Assembly (NCBI RefSeq): GCF_002088935.1
Contig: NZ_NCSS01000006.1
Span: 2,978,078 to 3,042,077 of the forward strand
Direction of reading: 5' to 3'
Source of the DNA: Henriciella litoralis
GTDB lineage: Bacteria; Pseudomonadota; Alphaproteobacteria; Caulobacterales; Hyphomonadaceae
Length of the DNA: 64,000 nucleotides
Positions 26,467 to 35,591 of this stretch are shown here, piece after piece. The translations under genes were made by a program, and so were the position numbers. The notes beneath the pieces are model-generated. The model was given only the letters and a program-made list of their open reading frames with translations. It was not told the DNA's origin and did no database searches. Each line of letters starts with the position of its first letter. Position 1 is the first letter of the stretch.

Positions 26467-26613
26467 GTGGAAGGGATTTCGGGACATGAAGCGACGTTTG
26501 CCAGGATAGCCGACCCGCTCAATTGGCTTTGTTGCGCTGACAATGCCCGTAGTGTGTTTGCCCTGAATTTATGGATACGCCCATTGTGTATATCTGTGCG
26601 AGCGATGTCGATT

Positions 26614-26627
26614 AAAACATTTGTTTT
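26614..26627. promoter_or_regulatory. AAAACATTTGTTTT inverted repeat, copy 1
   Basis: AAAACA/TGTTTT arms with a TT centre lie 59 bp upstream of the SDR start at 26686. An identical 14-mer lies just after that gene (27462-27475). This may be an operator for the TetR regulator encoded downstream. Confidence 0.35.
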
Positions 26628-26685
26628 TTATAAGTTGAGCTTTTGAACGATCGCATTATTGTGCGCAAAAAAAGGGGAGAAAGCT

Positions 26686-27447
26686 TTGCAAGGTTTGGAT
26701 GGAAAGATCCATGTCATCACGGGCGGCTATGGTGGCATTGCCATAGCGACGGCCCGGTTCCTGTTGAAGCATGGTGGCCGCGTTGTGCTGACCGGACGTG
26801 ACGCGGAGAAGGGGCGGGCGGCGATAGCGGCACTTTCCGATGAATTTGACGGGGGCGTACACTTTTACGAGCAGGATGTGACGGACCCGCAGGCGACCGA
26901 CATCTTGGCCGGCAGAATTGAGCAAGCGGTTGGACCTGTGTGGGGCGTGGTTGCCAATGCTGCGGGTGCGTGGCCTGGCAATTCCTTCGATTTGTCTGCG
27001 GAGGATTGGCGCAAGACCTTTGCGGTCAATCTCGATGGTGCTTTCTACACGGCGCAAGCCTTCGCGCGAAATATGCGTGGGCGGGGAGGTTCGGTGGTCA
27101 TGGTCTCGTCGATTGCCGGGACGATCAACACAATACCGCTCGTTGTTGCGTCGTACTCGACGTCAAAGGCGGGCATGTCATTTCTTGCGGCAAGACTTGG
27201 TATCGAGTGGGCACGGGAGGGTATCCGGGTCAATGCTGTCGAGCCCGGCCATATTGATACGGAATTGACCGCAAAGGCGCGAGCGCGTCGTCCTGACATG
27301 ATTGAGCGCTGGATCTCGGAGGTGCCCATGCAGCGCCTTCTTGATCCGGAAGAGGTCGCCCACACGATTGCATTCCTGCTCTCAGACCTTTCCAGTGGAA
27401 TGACGGCGTCCACGCTGACTGTCGATGGTGGTTATTCGCGCTGTTGA
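26686..27447 (+). CDS. Short-chain dehydrogenase/reductase
   Basis: A 253-residue SDR. TTG 26686 is preferred over TTG 26659 because GGGGAG lies 6 bp before it; the first conserved residues (GKIHVITGGYGGIAIATARFL) follow soon after. The cofactor loop is TGGYGGIA, a variant of TGxxxGIG. NAAGAWPG, VSSIAGTINTIPLVVASYSTSKAGM (Ser, YxxxK) and VNAVEPGHIDTEL follow, and it ends with LTVDGGYSRC. The gene is the first of block B and stands alone, bounded by two identical inverted repeats. The substrate is unknown. Confidence 0.85.
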   Translation: MQGLDGKIHVITGGYGGIAIATARFLLKHGGRVVLTGRDAEKGRAAIAALSDEFDGGVHFYEQDVTDPQATDILAGRIEQAVGPVWGVVANAAGAWPGNSFDLSAEDWRKTFAVNLDGAFYTAQAFARNMRGRGGSVVMVSSIAGTINTIPLVVASYSTSKAGMSFLAARLGIEWAREGIRVNAVEPGHIDTELTAKARARRPDMIERWISEVPMQRLLDPEEVAHTIAFLLSDLSSGMTASTLTVDGGYSRC

Positions 27448-27792
27448 AGCGGTTGTCGTTGAAAACATTTGTTTTGCGATGACTTCATCTTGATTGGAAA
27501 GGGCGTGCCAATGGGCGCAGTAAGTATGCCCCTTATTACTGACAAGCTGCGACGTCATAGATATCTCGGAAGTGATGGTAACAGCTTCCTGAAGAGACTT
27601 TCAGCATCCTAAACCTTCGGGTTTGCAATGCTCAATCAATTGTGTCTAAGCATGCCTTACTGGTCCTGTCCTTGGGCAGTGCCATGACTATGTAATTTCG
27701 ATAGCACATTCACATTGAGTGACGATAAACTCAGGCAAGTCCCGAGTCTCTTTTTCATGAAGGATCAGCCGCTGCTCTGGTCCGGAGAATCC
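27448..27792. other. Intergenic region, SDR to TetR gene
   Basis: These 345 bp carry the second AAAACATTTGTTTT inverted repeat at 27462-27475 and a small AAACC-TTCG-GGTTT hairpin near 27612. The TetR frame is open from 27715, but no convincing ribosome site exists before 27793. Otherwise nothing recognisable. Confidence 0.4.
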
Positions 27793-28461
27793 ATGGCCCA
27801 ATCATCTTCTAACGACGCGAACATCACCTCAGATAAGGATGATACGCGAACCAGAATTAAGTCTGCCGCCAGAAAATTAATTGCGGAACGCGGCGTCGAG
27901 GCGGTGAGCACGCGCGACATCATGAAAGAAGTCGAGGCAAGGAATTCCAGCCTGCTGAATTACTATTTCGGATCCAAAGAGAACCTCATCAGTGAGCTGA
28001 TGGCAGACATTTTCAAGTATGCCGCACAGCGTTGGGAGGCCCGGTTGCAAGCGCTTGAAGCGCGTGGGGGGCCAAGAACGGTTCGGGATGTTGTGGAAGT
28101 CATTGTGCAAGAAGCTGAATGGGGGACAGACTCCGATTCAAGCCCGACAGTGACCAGGTTTCTGATGAACGTGTTCTGCACGCGTCGTAAATCTGTCCGC
28201 AGATTGGCGGACTCCGTCGACATGTCCTCGTTCAACTATTTACTTCAGATGATCACGCAGCTTCTTCCGGACATTCCAGAGCACACAATGCGGCAGCGGC
28301 TCGTATTTTTCGCATGGTATCAGCTCGCGACGCTTAGCGCATATGAAGCCTTCCTGGCTGACCCAAACGAGCAAGGAAGCGTCTGGATCAAAGATGATGC
28401 ACGGCGGAATATTGTCGACACTTCGGTTGGCCTTCTGATGGCACCCGTCTCCTCGGAGTAA
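27793..28461 (+). CDS. TetR-family transcriptional regulator
   Basis: A 222-residue repressor. ATG 27793 follows GGAGAATCC, whereas the TTG at 27715 has no ribosome site. The N-terminal HTH spans about residues 18-65: RTRIKSAARKLIAERGVEAVSTRDI followed by ARNSSLLNYYFGSKENLISEL. The ligand domain is helical and unassigned; a CTRRKSVRRL segment recalls regulators of degradation clusters. Downstream, three 13-bp tandem repeats separate it from the dioxygenase operon, which it may control. Confidence 0.9.
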   Translation: MAQSSSNDANITSDKDDTRTRIKSAARKLIAERGVEAVSTRDIMKEVEARNSSLLNYYFGSKENLISELMADIFKYAAQRWEARLQALEARGGPRTVRDVVEVIVQEAEWGTDSDSSPTVTRFLMNVFCTRRKSVRRLADSVDMSSFNYLLQMITQLLPDIPEHTMRQRLVFFAWYQLATLSAYEAFLADPNEQGSVWIKDDARRNIVDTSVGLLMAPVSSE

Positions 28462-28475
28462 ATGCCCGAGCACAA

Positions 28476-28520
28476 TTAATGCGATCGATTAATGCAATTG
28501 ACTAATGCGGTCGCTTAATC
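28476..28520. repeat. 13-bp tandem repeats before dioxygenase operon
   Basis: Units are TTAATGCGATCGA, TTAATGCAATTGA and CTAATGCGGTCGC, followed by a partial TTAATC. Each unit with the next also forms TTAAT...ATTAA inverted repeats, e.g. TTAATGCGATCGATTAA. They sit 15 bp after the TetR stop and 70 bp before the dioxygenase start, fitting a multi-site operator or activator array. Confidence 0.55.
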
Positions 28521-28589
28521 TATGCCTCTCCTCAAGTGCTCACCAGCGCGTTGCGCAGAGTGGGCCAGATCAGGGAGAGGGCGTACGCA

Positions 28590-29429
28590 ATGCCGCAGAT
28601 GCAGACAGCCGACTTGCCACGATTGATCGGGCCTGACGAACTCGAACAAGCAGCATCAGACGTTCGAAATCACGGCATCTGCCTGATTGCGAACGTCCTA
28701 TCCTCCCAGCAACTGGAGAGAGCCCATCACGCTGTCTATGATGCCGCCCAGCATGACGAGACACGTGACCACATAGACCAGTTCGAACTCGACTATGACG
28801 ACAAAAACCATCGGATATGGAATCTGCTAAGCCTTAACTCAGTTTTTGTTGAACTCGCCGAGCATCCTACAGTGCTGCATCTCTTGCGGGCCGTGCTTGG
28901 CTGGCCCTGCCTTTTGTCCAGCTTCTCGGCCAACATAGCTTATCCAGGCGGAGATGCAGGCGCGCTGCATGCCGATCAGTTCTTTGTACCGGGCGCCTGG
29001 GACCGGCCTATAAGCCTTAATATCGGCTGGGCTATCGATGATTTTACGCTGGAAAACGGGGCGACACATTTCGTGCCCGGCAGTCATCGCCTCAAGCGTT
29101 CGCCAACAACCCGGGAAAACCAGAGCCAGACCGGCGTTCAAGGGATTGTGCCTGCTGGGTCGCTGATCGCATTTGAAGGACGTCTCTGGCACAAGACGGG
29201 CGCAAACAGAAGCAAGAACCAGGCTCGTGCCGGACTGTTCGCGAACTATGTGACCAATATCTACCGCACTCAGGAAAACATGTTCCTGTCGGTGAATCCC
29301 CTTGTTGTTCAAATGGCCTCAAGAGAGCTTCAGGTCCTGCTTGGCTATCGCACTCGCGGGCTTGGCATGGTGAATGGCCTTCCTCCTCTTTGGCACGCAA
29401 GCGACGACAAAAAAGCAAAGCAGGAATAG
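28590..29429 (+). CDS. Phytanoyl-CoA dioxygenase (PhyH) family protein 1
   Basis: A 279-residue Fe(II)/2-oxoglutarate oxygenase. ATG 28590 is used; an in-frame ORF start at 28536 has no ribosome site. The iron ligands are His127 and Asp129 (ALHADQF) and His201 (RLWHKTG), with Arg213 for 2-oxoglutarate. A NIGWAIDDFTLENGATHFVPGSH block is typical of PhyH. It would hydroxylate an unactivated carbon, possibly alpha to a carbonyl. Its immediate downstream neighbour is a paralogue (gap 4 bp). Confidence 0.88.
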   Translation: MPQMQTADLPRLIGPDELEQAASDVRNHGICLIANVLSSQQLERAHHAVYDAAQHDETRDHIDQFELDYDDKNHRIWNLLSLNSVFVELAEHPTVLHLLRAVLGWPCLLSSFSANIAYPGGDAGALHADQFFVPGAWDRPISLNIGWAIDDFTLENGATHFVPGSHRLKRSPTTRENQSQTGVQGIVPAGSLIAFEGRLWHKTGANRSKNQARAGLFANYVTNIYRTQENMFLSVNPLVVQMASRELQVLLGYRTRGLGMVNGLPPLWHASDDKKAKQE

Positions 29430-29433
29430 TATA

Positions 29434-30219
29434 ATGTTTAACGCCAAAGCCTTTGATCTGTCTGATGCGCTTTCCGCCTTTGATGAAGAGGGTGTCGCGA
29501 TCGTCACCAATGTCCTGCTGCCAGCGGAGCTTCAGGACATTCGCGACGCCGTAGAAGAGGTCATTGCCACGGATAGGGCGCGTGGCGAACAGTTGACCGG
29601 CTTCTCCTATGATCCAGATGATCGAAATATTCGGATACGAGATCTTGTCCTCAAGCATGAGGCTTTCCGTGCGCTGGTCGAGAATCCGCTCGCATTGACG
29701 TTCGTTGAGCATGCCCTGGGCGAAGACTTTCGACTGTCAAATTTCAGTGGGAATGTCACAGGCCCAGGCTCCCAGCGGATGTATATGCATGCCGATCAGG
29801 GATTTGTGCCGGCCCCGTGGCCACCATACCCTTTTGCGATCAATATCGGCTGGGCCATAGATGATTTCACATTCGAAAATGGTGGAACGGTCTATGTTCC
29901 CGGGAGTAATCACAAGAGCCACGGACCAGCCCCGGAGGGAGGTTATCCCGATGAGAAGGCTATCGAATGCCCAGCAGGGTCCTTCTTCGCAATAGATGGA
30001 CGGACCTGGCATCAGACGGGCGATAATCTGACGACGGATCAATCGAGAACGGGTCTGTTTGCTTATTATGTGCGATCATTCCTCATCCTGCAGAGGCCTT
30101 GGTACCGCTTCGTTTCACCGGAACTCGAAGGCAAATTCACTCCCAGCCTGTGGAACATGATGGGCATGGATATCGGAGAAATTCCAACACTTCGCTCCAG
30201 CAAGGCTGATGCGTCATGA
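29434..30219 (+). CDS. Phytanoyl-CoA dioxygenase (PhyH) family protein 2
   Basis: A 261-residue paralogue of the preceding gene. The start at ATG 29434 is preceded by AGGA and lies 4 bp after the stop of the first. Ligands are His119 and Asp121 (MHADQGF), His193 (TWHQTGDN) and Arg205. The block INIGWAIDDFTFENGGTVYVPGSNH is nearly identical to that in the first copy, showing tandem duplication, but the rest has diverged. The two could act on successive positions, or form a heteromer. The last 4 bp overlap the SnoaL-like gene. Confidence 0.88.
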   Translation: MFNAKAFDLSDALSAFDEEGVAIVTNVLLPAELQDIRDAVEEVIATDRARGEQLTGFSYDPDDRNIRIRDLVLKHEAFRALVENPLALTFVEHALGEDFRLSNFSGNVTGPGSQRMYMHADQGFVPAPWPPYPFAINIGWAIDDFTFENGGTVYVPGSNHKSHGPAPEGGYPDEKAIECPAGSFFAIDGRTWHQTGDNLTTDQSRTGLFAYYVRSFLILQRPWYRFVSPELEGKFTPSLWNMMGMDIGEIPTLRSSKADAS

Positions 30220-30596
30220 AGAGCGCCGCCGCTGAACGTACCCCAGATGACGCGCTCTTTGTGGCAGAGGCGTTCACAAGAGCCATCGAGGAGCGCGATG
30301 CCGCAGCTCTTGCTGCCCTGTACACTGATGAGGCGCTTGTTTGGCATAGCCATGATCAGCAGTCGCAACCAAAAGACGATGCGGTCGAGCGAGCCCGGCT
30401 TTGGTTCTTGTCACTCGATGGGGTCTCAGTTCGGGTGGTCTCGCGAAGCCGCACGGAGCTTGGTTTTGTTCAAGAGCATCTCATTACAACCAGGATGCGC
30501 GGTGCCTCGCAGCAGGGCAGCACGAAACCGATCTGTCTTGTCGCAACCGTTCGTGGCGGGCGCATTTCACGGCTTAATGAGTATATCAGCGTATGA
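30216..30596 (+). CDS. SnoaL-like / NTF2-fold protein
   Basis: A 126-residue protein starting in an ATGA overlap with the second dioxygenase. The pattern AEAFTRAIEERDAAALAALYTDEALVWHSHD and the C-terminal RISRLNEYISV are typical of the NTF2-like SnoaL family, whose members include isomerases, cyclases, hydrolases and small accessory subunits. Translational coupling to the dioxygenases suggests it works on their product. No catalytic residues can be assigned from sequence alone. Confidence 0.75.
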   Translation: MKSAAAERTPDDALFVAEAFTRAIEERDAAALAALYTDEALVWHSHDQQSQPKDDAVERARLWFLSLDGVSVRVVSRSRTELGFVQEHLITTRMRGASQQGSTKPICLVATVRGGRISRLNEYISV

Positions 30597-30694
30597 AAAA
30601 GGGAGGGACATAAAGTCATACTATCAAATTCGGCATCACTCCCTTGAGATAAACAAAGGCAGGGGCTGAAGCCGTTTCAGTTAAAGACAAGTCC

Positions 30695-30721
30695 TGTGGC
30701 GATGCGAGAGCGCAAGCCACA
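30695..30721. promoter_or_regulatory. Hairpin in the leader of the second TonB receptor
   Basis: TGTGGC and GCCACA form a 6-bp inverted repeat with a 15-bp centre, within the 263-bp gap before the TonB receptor. It may be an operator or leader structure. The rest of the gap holds nothing I recognise apart from the GGGAGG ribosome site before 30860. Confidence 0.3.
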
Positions 30722-30859
30722 AATATATTGGAGCAAAGGCACAGCCGCTCCTCATAGAAAAACGGATAACACCAATGCGCGGCATTAGCCGCCAACCCTT
30801 GGCTATGCGCTCAAGGTCGCACGTCCACGTTCGCCGCTGAGGAATATGGGAGGAAATAA

Positions 30860-33079
30860 ATGAGAAATATCACAGGCAAAGCTGTCTTCGCTATCGCGCT
30901 GGCCGCGATATTGACGCCCGCTGCCACGGCTCAGGATGGCGATGAAGACTCCGACCGGGCTGTAATGAAGGAAGTTGTCGTGACAGCCCGTAAACGCGCG
31001 GAAAGCGTGCAGGATGTCCCATTGAGCGTTACTGCTGTCAGTGAAGAAGACCTTCGCGCAAAGGCCGTAGTAACAATCGAGCAGGTCACCGCCGTCACTT
31101 CGGGACTGACCGTGTCACGGAACGCTAACAATATCCCGACATTCCGGATCAGGGGTCTTGGTACGGGAGGGGGGTCTGAGTCCTTTGAACAATCGGTCGC
31201 CCTGTTTATTGATGGCACATATCTTGGTCGTGTGAGTGAGTATAATCAGCCACTTTATGATCTTGAGCGACTCGAGGTGATCAAGGGCACGCAGGCCGCT
31301 CTGCTGGCCAAGAACACCAGCCTCGGTGCCATAAGCCTTACCACGCGCAAACCTGGCCACGAGTTCAGCTACGACCTGTCGACACAGTACGAGATGGAGT
31401 TGGGATCCAGCATCGTTGATGTTGGTGTGACCTTGCCGGTATCCGATACCTTGTCCTTGCGGCTCGCTGGACAGGCGATGAATGCGACCGGCCCGGTCAA
31501 AAACACCGCGCTCGGAACCGAGCAGAGCAACGACAGCCTGGCTGGCCGCTTTACGGCGGTCTGGACCCCTACAGCCCGCTTCAATGCCATCTTCTCCTAC
31601 AATGACTATGAAGTCGAAATGATTGGAAGTTCAGAGGAGGCCGCGTCCGACACACTGGGTATCCTTGCGGCCAGGGGCGCGCTGGAAGGCATTCAAACAG
31701 AAGCTCGGCTCAACTACAAAAATCAGGTACAAGGGTCGATCTTCGGCGATATCAAGGATCGAACGACAGGCCGCCGGGCCATCCTTACACTGAATTACGA
31801 CATCGGTGATTTTACGCTGACCTCGGTTACGGCAGGTGCTGAGTATAACCAGGTGCGCTTCTTCGATACTGATGTCGGGCCAGGCCTTTGGGCAGACCAG
31901 AACCCCGTCAAAAATGGCAACGAGCAATTCAGCCAGGAATTGCGGATTGCTTCTCCAGCAGGCGACCGCTTCAATTGGCTGGCCGGCCTCTACTATCAAA
32001 ACGAAGACTTCTACATTCATCGCAAGTACGACATCTATTCCGACCTCGCTGCGGGTATCGCCGGAGGGTCTCCCATAGCTGGGGCCAACCAGGATAATTA
32101 CGACCAGTCCACAGATACGTACTCTTTGTTTTCGCAAGCCAATTATGAGTTCAATGACCGCCTGACGGGCAGCCTCGGCCTTAGGGTCACAAATGAAAAA
32201 CGTTCAGCTGAATACATGCGGATTGCAAGCCGTTCCGGGCTTTTCACCACTTTCCTGTTTCCTGATCTCGTGGGCTCCCCACCGGAAATCGACGAAACGT
32301 CAGTGGATGGGTCGATCGGCCTTCAATACGAGTTGAACGATGATCACATGATCTATGCGTCCTTCTCTAGAGGTTCGAAAGGAGAGGGCTTTATTGCCCA
32401 GCCGACGAATATTCCAAACTCGTCGGCGCCAAAAGAAACGGCTGACAGCTTTGAGATCGGCGCCAAGATCAATTTCAATGGGGGCTACTTCAATATAGCC
32501 GCATTCGACACGCAGATTGAGGCGCTGCAGCAAGCCCTGTTCAACGGAACCCGTTTTGATACGAGCCCGTACGACCTGTCTTCTCGAGGCTTCGAGTTCG
32601 ATACGCGATACCATTTTTCACCAAGCTGGGGTATCAACGCGACAGCGACATATGCAGATGTTTCGTATGAGACAGATATCAGTCCGCAGGCCGATGGCCT
32701 AAGGCCACTTAACACGCCAGAATGGTCGGGTAGTGCCAATTTGCGGTATGATGCTCCCATTAGCGATGATCTGGAAATTACCGCCGAAGCCGGGATCGAC
32801 TATTCTTCAGAACTGTACTGGTCTTTGAGAAACCAGAACACCTGCACGGGGTCAGCGCCGAGCAATACGATACCGTGTACGGATGCCTACACGAAAGTGA
32901 ACGCACGCATCATGTTGAAGAATTCGTCGCAGGGCTGGGATCTCGCCTTGGTCGGTCGCAATCTGACTGATGAGAAAACGATTGCATATGCGCGGGCATC
33001 AACCTTCATCAACGGTGTCGTCAATGCCTCTCTCGCGCCCCCTCGCACGGTAGCGCTTCAATTCAGCATTCACCGCTAG
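30860..33079 (+). CDS. TonB-dependent outer-membrane receptor
   Basis: A 739-residue receptor with a signal peptide ending in TPAATAQ. The plug has KEVVVTARKRAESVQDVPLSV, PTFRIRGLGTGGGSESFEQSVALFIDGTYLGR and RLEVIKGTQAALLAKNTSLG. In the last, the usual GPQ-TLFG motif is changed to GTQAALLAKN. The barrel C-terminus is RTVALQFSIHR, less standard than a terminal Phe. It probably takes up the substrate of the adjacent PhyH operon, and shares its class with the receptor at 19582. It is followed by a long stem-loop. Confidence 0.9.
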   Translation: MRNITGKAVFAIALAAILTPAATAQDGDEDSDRAVMKEVVVTARKRAESVQDVPLSVTAVSEEDLRAKAVVTIEQVTAVTSGLTVSRNANNIPTFRIRGLGTGGGSESFEQSVALFIDGTYLGRVSEYNQPLYDLERLEVIKGTQAALLAKNTSLGAISLTTRKPGHEFSYDLSTQYEMELGSSIVDVGVTLPVSDTLSLRLAGQAMNATGPVKNTALGTEQSNDSLAGRFTAVWTPTARFNAIFSYNDYEVEMIGSSEEAASDTLGILAARGALEGIQTEARLNYKNQVQGSIFGDIKDRTTGRRAILTLNYDIGDFTLTSVTAGAEYNQVRFFDTDVGPGLWADQNPVKNGNEQFSQELRIASPAGDRFNWLAGLYYQNEDFYIHRKYDIYSDLAAGIAGGSPIAGANQDNYDQSTDTYSLFSQANYEFNDRLTGSLGLRVTNEKRSAEYMRIASRSGLFTTFLFPDLVGSPPEIDETSVDGSIGLQYELNDDHMIYASFSRGSKGEGFIAQPTNIPNSSAPKETADSFEIGAKINFNGGYFNIAAFDTQIEALQQALFNGTRFDTSPYDLSSRGFEFDTRYHFSPSWGINATATYADVSYETDISPQADGLRPLNTPEWSGSANLRYDAPISDDLEITAEAGIDYSSELYWSLRNQNTCTGSAPSNTIPCTDAYTKVNARIMLKNSSQGWDLALVGRNLTDEKTIAYARASTFINGVVNASLAPPRTVALQFSIHR

Positions 33080-33087
33080 GCCTTGGC

Positions 33088-33137
33088 AGAATGGCACTTG
33101 GGGTGCGGGCCTCAATAACCCGTACCCCAAGCATTCT
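33088..33137 (+). terminator. Long stem-loop after TonB receptor gene
   Basis: AGAATG, CTTGGGGT and CGGG pair with CCCG, ACCCCAAG and CATTCT across a 9-base loop, giving about 18 paired bases. No T-run follows. It starts 9 bp after the stop codon, so transcription termination or mRNA end protection are both possible. Confidence 0.55.
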
Positions 33138-33231
33138 ACGAATACGTGTCTTCTGAACTGCGCCGCCGGAAATCCGGCGATGCCGGCAGGGATACGGCAC
33201 CAGAGCCGCCGAACAAAAAAGGAAGTATGGG

Positions 33232-34392
33232 ATGAAACCTGGACCTTGTTCTGGACTTCGTGTGATTGATATGTCCGCGTTGATTTCCGGTCCATATTGC
33301 AGTCAAATTCTTGCCGATCTCGGCGCTGAAGTTATCCGTGTGGAAACGCCGGGAAGCGATGTCATACGACATGTCGATCCAATCCACCGCGATATGTCCG
33401 CTTACTTCGAGCAGGTGAACCGGGGTAAGAAAAGCGTATCAATTGACGTAAAGTCCGAACAAGGGCGTGAGCAGGTCAGGGCCTTAGTACGAAATGCTGA
33501 CATCTTTCTGGAAAATAGCCGCCCCGGAGTAATGGAGAAGCTCGGTTTCGGTTACGAAGACCTCAAGGCTCTAAATTCTAAGCTGATCTATGTGTCAGTC
33601 TGCGGCTTTGGTGCAGATGGCCCTCACAAGGATCGCGCGGCCTATGATCCGGTTGTGCAGGGCGTTGTGGGCTTCATGCCTTTGCAAGGTACTCCTGGCG
33701 CACCCCAGGCAATCCACACCGTCATTGCGGACAAAATCACAGCCATCTGGGCCGCAAACTCGGTAATGGCGGCCCTTCTCGACAAGGAGCGGAACGGAGA
33801 GGTTGGCCAGAAAGTCGTTGTGAATATGGTCGCGGCCTACGCGGCCTTCATGCTACTGGAAAACATGGATCACCATACGTTCCGGGACGCTGAATTCCCT
33901 GTGGTCGACCGGCCTGTCGGAATGTTCAGCACGCTCGATACGCGGGACGGGCGGGTGATTGGCATGATCCTGCAGCCGAAACAGTGCCTACAATTTTGTA
34001 CAGCCCTCGGAGTTCCGGACCTTGCACTTGACCCCCGCTTTGGCGATGCGATGTCGATCGTGCGAAACACTCCATTGCTTTACAAGGAGGTGGCGCCCAT
34101 CGTTTCAGCGATGTCTACGCAAGACTTTCTGGCGTTGATGTCCAAACACAGTGTTCCCTTTGGGCCTGTAAACGATATCGCGACGTTCATGCAGAGCGAA
34201 GAGGCGCTGCATGCGGGGGCTTATACAGAACTCGAGGACGGCGAGTACGGCGCGATCCGCCATCTGAACTTCCCGGCTTCATTCAGCCGTTCAGCTGTAG
34301 GTCCGAGAGGTCGGGCCCCTAGGCTCGGAGAACACAACGCCGAGCTTCTTGGCTCTCCGGGCGCCGGAGATAAAGACAGTCAAATCGGGTAG
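33232..34392 (+). CDS. Family III CoA-transferase (CaiB/BaiF)
   Basis: A 386-residue enzyme of the formyl-CoA transferase family, which moves CoA between carboxylic acids without a ping-pong covalent CoA-Glu exchange of family I. Signatures are GLRVIDMSALISGPYCSQILADLGAEVIRVE-type N-terminus, NRGKKSVSIDVKS, ENSRPGVMEKLGFGYEDL and YVSVCGFGADGP. The expected catalytic aspartate is in IADKITAIWAANS. A start at ATG 33232 is preceded by GGAAG. Its presence suggests that the pathway works on CoA thioesters, consistent with the PhyH-type dioxygenases. Confidence 0.9.
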   Translation: MKPGPCSGLRVIDMSALISGPYCSQILADLGAEVIRVETPGSDVIRHVDPIHRDMSAYFEQVNRGKKSVSIDVKSEQGREQVRALVRNADIFLENSRPGVMEKLGFGYEDLKALNSKLIYVSVCGFGADGPHKDRAAYDPVVQGVVGFMPLQGTPGAPQAIHTVIADKITAIWAANSVMAALLDKERNGEVGQKVVVNMVAAYAAFMLLENMDHHTFRDAEFPVVDRPVGMFSTLDTRDGRVIGMILQPKQCLQFCTALGVPDLALDPRFGDAMSIVRNTPLLYKEVAPIVSAMSTQDFLALMSKHSVPFGPVNDIATFMQSEEALHAGAYTELEDGEYGAIRHLNFPASFSRSAVGPRGRAPRLGEHNAELLGSPGAGDKDSQIG

Positions 34393-34526
34393 GAGCGGCC
34401 CAGTACGTACAACCTGGAATTTCCCCTGAAACAATGCCCGTTCATCGCATTTCCTCATGACTTCCTGAGGTCCCAAATCACCGATTAAATTATACAAGTG
34501 TTTTAATTGTAAAAAGGATATTCGCT

Positions 34527-35591
34527 ATGAGTGAACTCATGCTGCCACACACCTTCGAAGACTTCACGGCCGACTGGTTCACTGAGGCCCTGTCGGCGAA
34601 GTTCCCAGGCGTGAACGTCAGCAATTTTACCCGCAGCGGGGACCGGATCGGAACGTCCGCCTCGTGTACGTTTTCGCTGGAATACTCCGATCGCGGAACC
34701 GCCGACGATCCACCCAGCTCAGTTTACATAAAAGGTGGTTTTACGGAGAAGCAGCTAAATCGGTACTGGGTCGTCCTGCAGCAGGAAGTCCGCTTCTTCA
34801 ACGATATGGCGCAAGATGTGCCGATGAATATTCCGCACTGCTATTTTGCCGCCTGCGATGACAAGCGACAGGGCCTCACAATGCTGGAAGATATCGTGGC
34901 CACGCGCGGCGCGAGGTTCGGCAATTGGGGCGCGCTCACTGTCGACGAGGTCGCAGCCTTGCTGGAGCAGTTCGCCCGCATGCATGCACGCTGGTCGGAT
35001 GACCCTCGCCTCAAGGGGCTAGACGGGTTTGAAAAGCCGCAGAGAGAGTTCTTCCAGTACGTGCTGCGCGACAAGCACTGGGAGGAATTGAAGACACGCC
35101 AGTTCGGGCCTCGCCTCGATCGACTATTTCCCGACCCCCAATTGCTACGCGACGCGCTGACACGCCTGTGGGAACTGAACGACGCTGCCCCAAAAACGCT
35201 TTGCCACGGCGACGCGCACGGCGGCAACATGTTCTTCGAGCGCGATGGAACGCCCGGTGTTCTCGACTTCCAGCTCTATTTTGCCGGCACACATATGCAC
35301 GACGTGTCATGGCTAATCGTAAGCGCGCTTTCGATTGAGGATCGCCGGAAGGAAGAACAGCGCCTTCTTCGGCATTATCTCGACGCGGCGCGCGCTGCGG
35401 GCATGGATGTCTATTCCTTTGATCAGGCCTGGCTAATCTACCGTCAGCAGATGGCCCATGCCGTGCCTAGCGGCGCATGCAATCCAATCGAGGCAGGTCC
35501 AATCGATATGATCAATGCTGCGGGCGAAGTTGTGACCGTTGCTGCTGAAGATCATGACGTCCTAGGGGCGCTGGGTATTGCCCGCAGGTGA
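34527..35591 (+). CDS. Aminoglycoside phosphotransferase-fold kinase (APH / EcKinase-like)
   Basis: A 354-residue APH-fold protein. The catalytic loop is LCHGDAHGGNMFF (HGDxxxxN) and the metal-binding motif is GVLDFQLYF (DFQ). The ATP-lysine is likely in VYIKGGF and an acid in LTMLEDI. Similar stand-alone kinases are found with sterol or fatty-acid catabolism genes in alphaproteobacteria and actinobacteria, where their substrates are unproven. It is the last gene of the catabolic region and lies 134 bp after the CoA-transferase. Confidence 0.8.
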   Translation: MSELMLPHTFEDFTADWFTEALSAKFPGVNVSNFTRSGDRIGTSASCTFSLEYSDRGTADDPPSSVYIKGGFTEKQLNRYWVVLQQEVRFFNDMAQDVPMNIPHCYFAACDDKRQGLTMLEDIVATRGARFGNWGALTVDEVAALLEQFARMHARWSDDPRLKGLDGFEKPQREFFQYVLRDKHWEELKTRQFGPRLDRLFPDPQLLRDALTRLWELNDAAPKTLCHGDAHGGNMFFERDGTPGVLDFQLYFAGTHMHDVSWLIVSALSIEDRRKEEQRLLRHYLDAARAAGMDVYSFDQAWLIYRQQMAHAVPSGACNPIEAGPIDMINAAGEVVTVAAEDHDVLGALGIARR

